From assembly GCF_040115645.1 (NCBI RefSeq), contig NC_089571.1, positions 1,860,001 through 1,924,000 of the forward strand: a stretch of DNA of 64,000 nt, given 5' to 3'. This stretch comes from Euwallacea fornicatus. Taxonomy: Eukaryota; Arthropoda; Insecta; Coleoptera; Curculionidae. The position numbers and the translations under genes were made by a program. Shown here piece after piece: positions 1 to 12,025 of the stretch (its first letter is position 1; every line of letters begins with the position of its first letter). Under the pieces are notes generated by a model. That model saw only the letters and a program-made list of their open reading frames with translations, did no database searches and was not told where the DNA came from.

Positions 1-1373
1 GCTGCCCTGAAGGGCATGTTTCTGTTATTTGGTTCGGGGTATACGCAAATGGCTCGATTATGAATATTTAATTAGATTTTTTATGAATTGAGGCAAAACT
101 TTGGAAAACTAATAAAGTAAATAAGTTGAAGTGGACGCAGAGAAAATTGAAGTAACGAACCTTCCATGAAGGTTTTTATAGCACTAATTTTCGTGAACTT
201 AATGTTGCACTAGAATAATTTTGTGAATTTCACACAGATATAATAGAATCACGTCATAGAGATACAGCATTAACGTCGCAGTTTCGTTCTGAAAAAATAC
301 TTCAAAAACCAACTTAGAAAGCAGATTAAAAGGGCAGAAACTTTTGAGACGACTGCCATTGCCATTGGAAACTATGGAAATTATTCTCCTTAATAACAAC
401 CCAGGTATAGATTTGATGTATATTCTCACAATCCGAAATACACGATCCTCAGTTATCAAAAATTCCCCTATCTGAGAACAGAATTTAGTAACATCTCTAT
501 GGAAAACTTCAACAAACTTGTATGAGGCTCTAATTAATATCATGGGGCCAGTGGGAGGCATTCGGAAAGTAGTTAGAGACGCTAATGAAGGTTAAGAGCG
601 AGGAAGGAAAAAATTCATGACAAGGAGTTAAATTTTTCGAAACCAGGTTGAAAATCGGCAAAAAATTGGGTAGGGGGGGGGGGGGCAATTTTAATTAGAA
701 AACAGCGATGGAAGGAAACAAGGAATTACCGGGAAAATAATTTGCACCCTCCACGTAATGGTCACAGATTATTGCTTAACACATCCACCCCATCTGCTAT
801 AAAAAATATCCTATCACTGGGAGTAAATGGATCGAGGCGGAGCGCAAAAGGCAGCTGTCTTAGCAGGGGACCTCAAGTCTTAACTAGTGAAGAAGCAACA
901 TTCGGAAAACGGATCGGAGTTACATTCATATGAACTTTAGTGATATTCCCCTAATGTAGAATATCTGTAACTTGATATTAGGCCTCTTCCTCCGAATTTT
1001 CGATTGCTTGCCAATGTTGAAAATCTCACCATCGTTATCTACTCATTACATTATTATTATTATTATTATGTACTAAACGATATATCACGTAGAGTCGGTC
1101 ATTTAAATCTAATAGATAGGAAGTCCCAGCCATTTCGCCTTGTTTAAGCCCGTTGAAAAGCTTCACAGTGTAAGCTCATCAGATAATTTAAGTCGTGTCA
1201 TCTCTCTCGTCTTCTCTCGATGCTGAGCGTTCCAGACTTTCCTTTTAAGGGCTACAGGACGTGCAGTTAACGGCCCCTTTGACTCCCACAGGTTTATTTG
1301 TGATTAATAAAATTCGTTTGTGAGGATGTGCATGAGGCTGTGAAGGCGAATTTTAAAATTAGTGGCGACGCTA
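1..1373. other. no recognisable gene
   Basis: AT-rich sequence with a G run (673-685) and an (ATT)n run. A 120-codon minus-strand frame (561-199) has no recognised motif, and I do not call it a gene. Confidence 0.6.
1050..1069 (+). repeat. (ATT)n microsatellite
   Basis: Six to seven ATT units. Similar short (ATT)n or (AAT)n runs lie at 10642-10658, 31404-31417 and 42913-42932, the last inside lysozyme intron 2. Confidence 0.95.
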
Positions 1374-2366
1374 TAGGGTGTTTCGAAGAAGCGGCGCATC
1401 ACAAAGTGATTTTTTTTTTATATAACAAACGGGACCACCTGAATTTTTTTTATGCGATGGAATGTTCTCTGCTCGTGTTGGTTTATAGACGTTTTTTTTT
1501 TTTTATCTTGGAATGCAGTGACTCGAAGCTGCGAAGATCTAACAAAAAATATATATTAATATAAAAGCGCCTAATAAAAAAATTAATATCCCATTTAGCC
1601 TAAGTTAGGGGGCTAGTAAGGGTGCCACAATGGCAACTCTCATTTTCAATTAGTCAACTGCAATTTTCTTGATTTTTTTAAATATAATGACAAGATTTTG
1701 GTGATGTAGGATGAAGGAAAACTTAATTTTCCTAATTTTGGTATAGAATAACGTCGTATTTTTCTTAACGGAATTATTCATTATTCGTTTGCAATTGCAA
1801 TCTGTCTTCTTTTAAAATTGGCCATCAAATTGAAGTAAACTCGACAAGAACTTACCAGTATGACCTATGTAATTGGTTCATGGTATAAAAATCGTTTTTG
1901 TTAGCGTTTCGCATTTCTCTACAAACCGACGATGTCCTCATAGAGGATACTTCGGTTTAAGAAGTCTGGAAAGTCCAAAAGAAGATCGCACGAAAAAGAG
2001 ATGAACTCGACATCACTTTACCACAGTGGTGGAAAATCCGAGGATCGGCGAATGAAAAAATCTACCGGGAACTGCGAATGAGAAAGTCATCAGTTGCACA
2101 ACGTTTAAAAACCAACAAGCTCCATCCGTGGCATGGGGACCATCGCGAACGCGTCAACACTCGGGCGCTTATGAATGCAGGTCTTCCTGAAAAGACGAAT
2201 AACTCCGTTAACATTTGAGATTAATGTGACATTATTTGATGCCAAAATGAAGAAAATTGGATTTCCTTTCGTCCTCCGTCGCGGAAAACACGCCATTCGG
2301 TTGGAAAAAAATCAACGAAGTTGACGCTAAAAAAGTGAAAAAAAAATTTTTTTTGCGAACACCCTG
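1374..2366. mobile_element. candidate transposon with TAGGGTG/CACCCTG ends
   Basis: The left end is TA then TAGGGTGTTTCG (1372). The right end read inward is TA then CAGGGTGTTCGC (from 2368). Similarity of the ends is short (about 20 bases), weaker than in the other members. A transposase-like fragment in the middle supports the assignment. Confidence 0.45.
1982..2134 (+). pseudogene. IS630-type transposase fragment (N-terminal HTH)
   Basis: An open stretch of about 50 codons ends in S-S-V-A-Q-R-L-K-T-N-K-L-H-P-W-H. In IS630-type insect transposases the second HTH and its linker read much like S-S-V-x-R-I-L-K-x-x-x-L-H-P-Y-H, so this is a likely remnant of that region. Homology is lost downstream. 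No catalytic residue is readable. Confidence 0.5.
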
Positions 2367-5300
2367 TACGCATTTTTGGCTGAATAAGTATTCGTGCCTG
2401 CTAAACTGATTTTATGTGAGAATCTGCCATAAAATGATCAAAATCTAACTTAAGTGCGACGTTAATATTTTTATTAGGCGCTGCAAATGTCTAAAATTTC
2501 TCTTAAAACGTTGTCACTTGCTGAATTTCAGTGTAAAAAAAATGTAGGAACTAACGCGGATTCGAGGGAGGATTCTGTCTCTTGGAAAAATGCAGGTAGT
2601 TCCATTAAAAAAGCAAACGAACAATTTATGACCCCTTGCCTTTATTGGGACACCCTCTAGGGTTGTCGCTAATGTTTGAATTTACGTTCACTGGCCTCAC
2701 GTACTGCACCTCGCCGCAATCGATTTTTCCGTGAAACCACAAATGACCTCACGGGAGACTGTTAAACGGACACCCGGTATAACCAATAAGCTTTTTCAAA
2801 AAATTTGCGCTGAACACTCCGAGACGGCAACGCAGCGTCCCATCCACGCAACCCAAACCTGCAGCGATTGTTACCGTTTATTCCGACCGCTACCCGCCAA
2901 CGGTAACGTCGCTCTCGGCTTTCGCCGATATCGCACGCGATCCGCGATCTCCACCTGTTTTTCTTATTCGGAAAATCGCAGAAAATGTAGCCCGACATCC
3001 GGTAATTTCCCACATTTCCCAATCGAAACCACTTAAAGAACCCAACCCCCAAAACGCGACACTGCAATAATACTTTTTCTCGCGCAAACTTTTGAAAGCA
3101 GCGATGTTTTCGGTTTTGCGACACCCGGTATAGTACCCGCAATTAAGCCAGTGTCGTAGCATTTCCGGTGATCAAAAAAGGTTCTTTTTTTTTTTTTTTT
3201 TTGGCAAGTGAATTTGGTTGTACGAGCGCACGAGGAAACGGAAACATGCATCAGAGATTCGAAAAGGGCTATAGTGGACAGCGGAAATCAGGTTGCTGAA
3301 GGTTAGTCCATCTTTTTGTTTCATTTTAGTTGAAAATTCTAAACGTATAGAAAAGGATTTTAATTGAAGTTTTATTGAAATCCAGGCAAGAATATAAAAC
3401 GAGGTCTTCCGCCTACACGCGAAATATTTATTAACACACTGTTAAATAAAATGTCAACATTAAGAACTTGTTTTTGTTGTTATAGGCGGCCCCAGTGGGC
3501 AAGTAATATCGTGTTCTCCTTTAGCTTGAATGAACCGACTCTGAATGAGTTGTATTTTCGAGGCTTAAAAGGGCCTCGTAGGGACGGGCGTAGGCCCGAG
3601 GGCGAGGGACAGTTTTCCCTCTCGAACCACGAGGAAGCCCGGAATTCTCGCGTCAAGTGAGGAACAATTACGTGCAAGTTTTAAACAAATAAGTAAACGA
3701 ACAAACGTCATAACAATGGAGGAAAACGACTAATTCGACTACAGTGCAATTACTGTCCTTTTAATATTTCCTAGAAATGCTTAGGCGCATTGTTCAAAAA
3801 CTGATTAAAATGCATTCCACATTGGAGTTGGGCACGATGCAAAAATTCACAAAGAGCTGTTTTATGGAATTTGCTGCTAATTTGTGTCCAAAGCGTATTT
3901 TTCACGTAAATAAACCAATCGGGGCTTCTGCCATTTTTTCAGGCAATAACGCATACATTCCAGACAAAGCTGCCGTGCCCCTCGTAGGAGTTTTTTCTGA
4001 TATTGTTCATGTTCCCGAGATCTAAATCTCGCGTTCACCTCCGGCAGGTGTCCTCTCGCGATGAAGAGCACCTTAAGCAAATATCGATGTCTCAGTGAAA
4101 ATGGTTCTCGAAGAGTTCACTTATACCTGTGAAATTCCAGCCGTGCCGTAGAGAGCCGACGAGTCCCCTCAACGTTTGTAATTTACTCGTGCGGTAATTC
4201 AGTTTTTGCCTCAATAAGGAGCACCCGACGAGTTACGACAAAATATTGAAAATCGGGCCCTCGCCCAGCTTCATAATGAAGGTGTAGCCCTAAAAAACAG
4301 CAATTTTCGACCTGAAAATTTCCGCCTTCGTCTCTTGAAGCCGTGCGGTAAGGCCGGCAGTAGAGGTGGCTTTCCGAACGGCTGAATAAGCAAATTAAGT
4401 GCCGTTGCATCTCAGAGAGATAAAGAGACGTTCCAACCTCAGTGACTCGAGAATATAAGGGTCATCGAGATGATTAATTTAGTGGAATTTTTGAGGCAGG
4501 GCGCTCCACCAATTTCGAAGATATCGAGGATCGAAGTAAAAAAGCGAAATGCGTAAACTTCTGTAAAAAAAAAAAAAAACATAAAACCTCTATAGATTTT
4601 AGAAAGACTTAAAGCTCGTGGCTCGGTTGGTGGCGACCGTGATGGCACAAATACATACGAAATATCCGGAAGTTGGTGTTTGGGGGGTATAGGATGTCCT
4701 AGTAGCAACTTACCGCACAACCCCGCCCCCCTTTCTTTAATTTCCTTACTTTTGGCATTGGAAAAGTGGCCCGAGCGGGAACCCTGCTTCAATTTAAAAC
4801 TAAAACTGGCCTCAGTGCCCTCTCCCGCATAATCGGTCCTTCCGCATGTGACAGTGGTCAGTCACAGCTGTGGCTGTCAAAATTTTCAAATTTTCAGGAC
4901 ACGTCACATAAACTGACCCAAAAATGTGACGAGAGATTCAAAAATGCCAAAATAAATTGGGGGTCGCGTTCAACACAAGGAATTTTATGTCACGTGCGAG
5001 GGGCGCGTCACGGGGGGAGGAGGGCCACGAGGGCACTTTTAAGTTCCGTTGGGGATTTCGGTTTAAAGTTCCCCGATGGACTTTTGCGTTTTCATGGCAT
5101 CAACGCCAAAATTGACATACTTCGAGGTGTTGCAAGAATGCCAAGCAAGAATGTTGATCTAATTTTTACATCACTCCTACGGGGCGTTGGTGCAACCCGC
5201 TCTTTCGGTATATTTAGTCATTTTTTTTTTATGAGTGCGATTAAGGTCAAATTTTGTTAATTCTGACTCTATTTGGCTCAGAAAAGGTGTTTTCGGTTAA

Positions 5301-7457
5301 TTTCCATACGTCTCCTCGTCTTCGAGATTTTTATGAGCTAATTAATGTCGTACCATTTCAAATCCTCACGAACGATGGTGGCCGTACCCACCAGCATGGC
5401 GGCGCGTTACTTAGCTACGGTTACTTTAGCTCGTCAAAGTAATCAGACTATTTTCTAGTCAGTTGCCCATTTTAAGTAAAAAACTGTGGTTTAAACGTAA
5501 AAATGTCAAGGTGCGACGATTTTCCTCTTGGTAAGATGCGCGATATGGTCAGTGTTTTCGCTCAAATGAGTTGTATCGTAAGATTTATTTTCCCCTTGTC
5601 ACTGGCTTTTCATTTTTTAATGATTGAAAGATTCGTTTTTTAATTAATTAAATTTTTTCCAAATTAATTGAGGATTTTAAACGGCGCGACGCGAATTAGC
5701 TTATGGGTGAGAATCTTAGAAACGAAGGGAGATATCGGGATCAAACGAGAATGCAATTTTTCAATAAAAATAGATTTTCTTTCGTTACATCGAACAGAAT
5801 TTGGTCCCCCGGACTTATAAGAAAATATAACCAAATATGTCGAGGCGGTGGGTAGTGACAAGCGCCCTTTAGGACCTGCGCAAAAATGAATTTTTCCGAT
5901 TCAACCGACTCTATACCTCGTTCCGTTTTGCGCGTAATCACAGTGCCCCACCGCATCCGGAACCTTCCGTCGGTGGTGCGAATGAACAAATAATGCCCAA
6001 AAAAATTTTCAACTGAATTGGCAGTGATTCCTTACAGATCAGTGTAAGGCAAAAGGGCTTTTTATTTTTGTCATTTCCATCCATTTTCATAATCAACTTA
6101 AGTAAAACCGATAGGAAATATTTCGTTTGCAGTGATGAACAAAAGTCTTGGTCTCGGTGACGCATAAAAGGCAATACTAAGATCAAGACCAGACGTGCGT
6201 CAGCAAGGCCAAGACTCTCTATGGACAGGACTAACCTTGCAAGTCTTGCATTTCTCAAAAGATTGCAGGTACCATAAAGCTCGATGGCAAGTGTCTACAA
6301 GTCTTTCATTTTCAAAATTTTTAGCATTATTGAATAAGTAGCTCTAGTACTTGTGTAATGACGCTCTTGTGCAATAGCAGGGAATGAATGCGAATAAACT
6401 TGACACAGAATTACGCGGAATGACGTCTCACCGACGTTACCACAATATTTTTTTGGGTCAACGTGTACAAACGGAACTTGGATTAAAACTCAAAATTAAT
6501 GGTTTTTGGAGGGCCTGGGCACTTTTGTGGAGATTTCAACGTTGCAGAATCTCTATGGTCTAATTTGGAGCGTTCGAAAAATTTCTCAAGCATTTTAAAT
6601 CGACTCGGAGTGCTATAATAATTTCTCCCATGTCACAGTAAGGGAGTGAAGTGCTACTTCAACGACCGACAAAAAAATACGACTGTTGCTAAATCCTTCC
6701 AGGTATTTTAGATCTGAGAGAAACGTTCTGGAAATAAATTCCAGCAGCGAAAAGTGAGATTAACTTTTGCAAGTTTCGACCTGCGAAGTGAGTTTTTGTA
6801 AGTAAACCCGTAAACGCGCAATTAAGCTAGGTTTCATTTCGCAACTAGGTACGTAATGATAGCAGGTGTAGATACCTCATTTCCTAATTCTTTTAACAAA
6901 TAACACCACTAACAATAATGGTTGCTCTAGTTCTACATGTGCGCTATGTGGCCTACGTGAACTACATAGATTAAAATTTTAACGGGGGGACGTGAGAAGG
7001 GGACCCAATCGCCCGTTATGCAAACCTGTATTAAACCAATAAAAAAAATTTCCCACGTGATTTATTATGGTTTGTTTTCGGATCACCCGGTATAAATGAA
7101 AACTGACTCGGGCAAAAATTCGTGCAAAAAATACGAGCTGAAAAGAAAAATTGACGGGCACAAGCGTTTTCCTTGATACTAACTTTTCTGAAGTCGCTGT
7201 GAAATAGAGAATTTTTGGAGGAAAATCGAGACCAGGGCTCACTCGACAAGGCTAAGACCGTGTTTCATTTTGCGAGACTAAGACCGATTTACTCCTGGTC
7301 TTGGTCTTCGTTCACTCGCTACAATTCGATTGTAAGATACCGGGCGTCAAAATTAGAAAATCACTCGCGTTTTCATCTCATATGGATTATTATATACACA
7401 CTGCGAGCCATAGAGGCTGCATCATATAGGAAATGATTTTTCCTATGAATTAGGGTA
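2367..7457. other. intergenic; isolated transposon ends, no gene recognised
   Basis: Three isolated element ends in the same orientation read CACCCGG then TATA (2771, 3122 and 7084); no left partners were found. A GC-richer block lies at 3540-3660. The longest frame (4766-5260, 164 codons) shows no domain. The hairpin at 6144-6216 is listed separately. Confidence 0.55.
6144..6216. repeat. 73-base imperfect hairpin built on GGTCTTGG/CCAAGAC motifs
   Basis: AGTCTTGGTCTCGGTGACGC (6144-) pairs with GCGTCAGCAAGGCCAAGACT (ending 6216) at 18 of 22 positions in inverted order. A cluster of the same words occurs at 7228-7308 (GAGACCAGG, CTAAGACCG, CTGGTCTTGGTCTT). Confidence 0.45.
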
Positions 7458-8208
7458 AATTTGGCTTTGCCTTTGGGTTCTGCTTAATAAATACTAAAAT
7501 AGAAAGCGAAAGACAGCTGACTGTCTACAGCTGTCAAATTGGCACTTTTTTCAAAAACCTTCAAAATCCACCATTATTTTTCAAAATTTTGAAAAATTGC
7601 GAAGTAAAATTTTTTTTAATTCTCTAAACACACGCCAATTCTCAACTTTCTCGGAGGATTTTCATTTTTAAAAATGTTTTTGTACTCCTGCATTTCTGAA
7701 GTGTTCAACTTGATCAACAACCTTGTAAGAAGGATCACTGTGTATTAAAGTAATTGCCCGAGTGAGCACTCATTAGTTAAAATTGTATTAAATTCATCTT
7801 TGTAGAGAAAATGTAAAATTGATTAAAAAACTGGGTATGCCTTGATGCAATGTTGATCCAGTCAAGAGAGAAAATGTTTAGGTTACCTTATTCTGGTATT
7901 TTTATTAAATTTATTGACACAAAATTAGATATAAACAAACATCAGAGTGAAATTATTTTTGCTGACCGATTTGAATACTTCAGAATTACAGGAATACACA
8001 AAAATTGTATTGAAAATCGACCGAGAAAGATCAAAATTGACTTGCGGACAGAAAATAAGAAATTTTTTCCTTTGCGATTTTTCAAAATTTTGAGAAATGA
8101 TGGTAAACTTTGAAAGTTTTTGAAAGGAATGACACTTGACAGCTTTAGGCAGTCGTTGGTCGTTTCTCGACATTTCTGAGGCACAGCCCGAAGGCAAAGT
8201 CAAAATTG
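7458..8208. mobile_element. inverted-repeat (foldback) element, separate family
   Basis: The left arm 7458-7722 and the right arm 7954-8208 are inverted copies: left GGCTTTGCCTTTGGG pairs with right (reverse) GACTTTGCCTTCGGG. Shared inner blocks include CAGCTGTCAA, TTCAAAATTTTGAAAAAT and TTTCTCGGNGGATTTTCA. The loop is about 230 bases. The ends lack CAGGGTG, so it differs from the main family. No coding capacity was recognised; open frames in the arms are by-products. It may be a MITE or a foldback transposon. Confidence 0.82.
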
Positions 8209-11200
8209 ATCGAAACTCACAAGTAGAAGAACTTCCCGTATTATGAGGACTTTATTGGTCACACTGTAGATATATTAAGGATATATCTAATAGGAATATA
8301 TTTAGTTCCCATTTGGCCTAAGCGCATGTTAGGATATTTTAGGGGATTTGTGACGCTAAATGATAGCTGTAGTAAACTGACCACAAATCAACCATCCCTC
8401 TGTAGATTTTCAGCACTAATTAGGGCGACATTTTATACTGGCTTCAAAATTTGAGTCAAATCATCAGCAATTTTCAGGCTTAACGGTCTAAGAAGTGTAC
8501 ATTAACACACATTGTTTGTCTTGTCCCGATGGAAGCAATCGCCCCTTGGAATATATTCGCACTCATTTATTTATGTCCCGGAAAAATTGAAGCAATGAAA
8601 TTTGATCCGAAAAAATGAGAATTTCAGAACGCGACGTGCCTGGGAAATTTGTATATAAAACGATTCAAATCAGGAAAATTTGAGAACAACTCGTCTGACA
8701 ATTTAGGGATTCCTTCCCTTGGAACGAGCCTAAAAATCCTCTAATACGAACGACCAAATTGCGAATTTATAAACTTGAAATTATTTTCAGAGAAAAAGGC
8801 CCTACACCGTTTGGTTTTTCTGCCCTAGGGACAAAAGCAATTACGACTATACATAAATAATCATTCATAAAATGCAAAGAAAAGAAAAGATAAAAATGAA
8901 GTTTCGAGACTCTCCAATAGAGCGGTTGGAGGGGAAAGGAAGGGGGATTTTCTTAGTTGTCTTGTAGGGCAAATAGGGCTTAGAATGGCTCGGTTGTGAC
9001 AATTTTCATTTCATTTCGTCTGAATATTTTATTTTAATTTTCCCAATTGCGCTTGTCGTGTGTGTACGTTCGTGTACTAATTGGTCGGACGCCTTATGTT
9101 TGTAACGAGTGTTAGTGAAGTCTGTTGTGTTGTTTGCACGTGATGTTTAGTTTTTCTGTAACATTCGCCCTCGGTATTTGTAGTACAAATCACGAGCTTT
9201 TCATTCACGTAACAAGCTTCATATCAGCACTCATGCCACATCTTTTCGAAATTAATATGTTGCAGGAATTTGTCAGGTTCAAGCTCCTTACGTCGACCGT
9301 TTGAGAACTTGGACATGACACCGACCAACAATAACATCACCGACGATACACAACCAGGTGCACTATTTCGGCGCCCCAAAAAATAGATTTTTAGCGCAAA
9401 AAGTTGATAAACAAAGAGAAAAAGTATTTAAAACGCCAAAAACGACAAATGTCAACGAAAGTTGACGTTTTCAGAACGTCAGCTGTCAAGTCAACCGGCA
9501 AACGTCAGCAAATTAAACTACAATCATGCACCAAAATGGTGGCGGGTTTAGACACTCGAATGTATCTTTATCCTTTTCTAGCATATTGAATTTATAGAAC
9601 TTGCAATTTTACATAGGGCGATTCTCAGTTGTTTGATATTTAGTGACGTGAATAAAAGTTACATGAATTGTGGTATAAACTAAAAATGGCATGTGGAGGG
9701 GCTTGTACATTTTTGTTGCAATTTTTGCACTAATTCGTTTATTTTCCTACGTCAGTGACTGAAAATGCTTTGTGCTCTTGATAATTTCTATTTTCATATT
9801 CAGTGAATTTCAGTTTTTTCCCGATCGCTACGCCTATGTATGTGTTTTGCAATGCTTTTCGGTTCATTTGTGTGATCGTTCACTTTTAATGTTGGCGATT
9901 CTGCTTTGATTTGGCGATTCGAGGGTAGAAGTTGGTTTTACAGGGCGGTCAACGTAAGATGGTCCGCAATTTTATCTCAAAAAGCACAAGGTTAAAAAAA
10001 AGTTTAATATGAAAGTTATTCAATTTTTCGTGAATTTTTACATATTAATATTTTTTAATGTTTTTGAAGTTACAGAGTGACGCAGAATGCTGTGGCGTGA
10101 CTAAAAAACCTAGTTTTTAATGGAATATCCTATATTTGTTACGGACATTAATTCTGTCAGTAATTATAAATGCTTTTTATTATTGCAAAGTATGAAAACA
10201 GGTTTGTAGTTTTTAAGTTAATTCAATTTAAAGTAAAAATCGAAGTAAGAATGAGCTTTTGAAAATTCTCAATAAATTTAGGAAGTATTGAATGGATCGT
10301 TTGAGCACTTGCCTAGTTGAAATCAAATGGTGGTTTGATTACAGTATATCTTTAATTTTACAGAAAATTCATACAGATATAAAGTTTTTCTAAAATTTAA
10401 AGTACATTGTAGCGGATCCACCTTTTGTTTTTGGCTGGACAAGTTTTCGAACGATTTAATTAATACTTTGTGAATTTACTGGGAATTTTCAGAAGCTTAT
10501 TTCTGCTACGAGCTTTACATTAAAGTGAATTAACTTAAATACTGCAAATTTGTATTCGTATTTTGCGACAACAAAAAATACTTACAACTCCATTATAATA
10601 CTCCGTTATGAAGCATCGTTTTGCCAAAGTCACAAGACTTAATTATTATTATTATTACTGGGTGGTGCATTTCATGTGAAGGTGAGTGTATATCGGAAAT
10701 TTTCGGTAAAACCAATTACAAGTAAGTAAACAACGGTAAAGTATGAAAACAATTTATTTTAACATCATTTTGCCCTACAATGGAAAGTAATACGTCGGAT
10801 AAAGTCAGGTTTAAAAGATCTTTAAAATAATTTATCACTCGAATCGCCTTTCCACTTAAACTTTTAATGCTAACCGTCGCCCTAGCCAAGGGGCTACCGT
10901 TCGCAGCATGGGAATACTACCAAAAAGCACATATGGTGAAGTAAAAATTGATGTGCTTAAGCAATTTTGCTGACGATCAAACGCCATGTAGATCCCGAAT
11001 TTGTTCCCGGCAAAGCTACCACACCCTGTGCTTTTTCTGCTGATAATTCGAAAACTGCCAAATACGTTTTTCCGCGATCCCGATCACGTCAAAAATTTGA
11101 TCTGTGGTTTAATGGAAGAGAACCAAATCGACCGATCAAAGCAAATCTTCGAACTTTCCGAACTCTCGAGTTCGCGACTTTTGGTCAGAGACGCGTCAAG

Positions 11201-12011
11201 TGCGCAGGTACCTGCCCCCAAGTCAACCTGGGATGCCTTACGATGAAATCGTTCCTAACTAACGGCGCCGGAGGCGAATTGTCCTCATCGAGTGTCTTTT
11301 ATTAAATTTAAAAATTTGTTTCTCGCTAATGGCCAGGGACACATTCAAACGGCTCCGAAACCGCTCTCACTTTAACCTAAAGCTCACCTCAAAGCTTTAA
11401 CACTAATCAAATCTCTATATATAGCTTTGAGGTCGGCACGAAATGGCGTTGAAAGCTTTTACCTAAATCCGTTTCAAAATAGTAAATGCCCAACGAGATG
11501 CAGGCCAAATTGCCGAGATTGTCAAGATGCAACTTCTGCAAATAAAGTTCTGTTTGTGGGAAAAGTTTGAATTGAAAACAAGATATCTTGACCTTTTGGG
11601 TGTCCAATTGACTGGAACCTGAAATAGCTATTTCTAGATTGTATCAATTTACATGCATTTCCTTAAGCGAAGATTGTAATTTGGCGTCACGTTTCAAACG
11701 TCCTCTTTTAGACACCTAAAGACAATGGGCATGTGTGCGCACAATAGGAACCCACTGGTACTAAAAGGCGGATGTCATATACAATATCAATGGTTTCCTC
11801 TTTGTCACCTTATACTCCTGACGCATTTCTAATTATTCTTTTCTTCGTGCGGTTTTACATGCGTCCGTCACGGAAAGAGACGTGCGGTAACACGTTACTT
11901 ACTGTATTAGTAAGTTAGTACGTGACTTTATGAATGAGATCGACGATGTAACTGGAAATTCAAACTTTTACTTCCGAGTTTAAATTTTGTTCTGTGGTAC
12001 GGACTTCTCAG

Positions 12012-12025
12012 GAGAGAGAGAGAGA
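12012..12025 (+). repeat. (GA)n microsatellite
   Basis: Seven GA units. Confidence 0.9.

Noticed and set aside
199..561. 120-codon minus-strand frame
   Set aside because: Hydrophobic and AT-rich, with no recognisable family or splice sites; left unassigned.
4766..5260. 164-codon plus-strand frame
   Set aside because: No recognisable domain, signal or splice context; overlapping frames of similar quality occur in this base composition.
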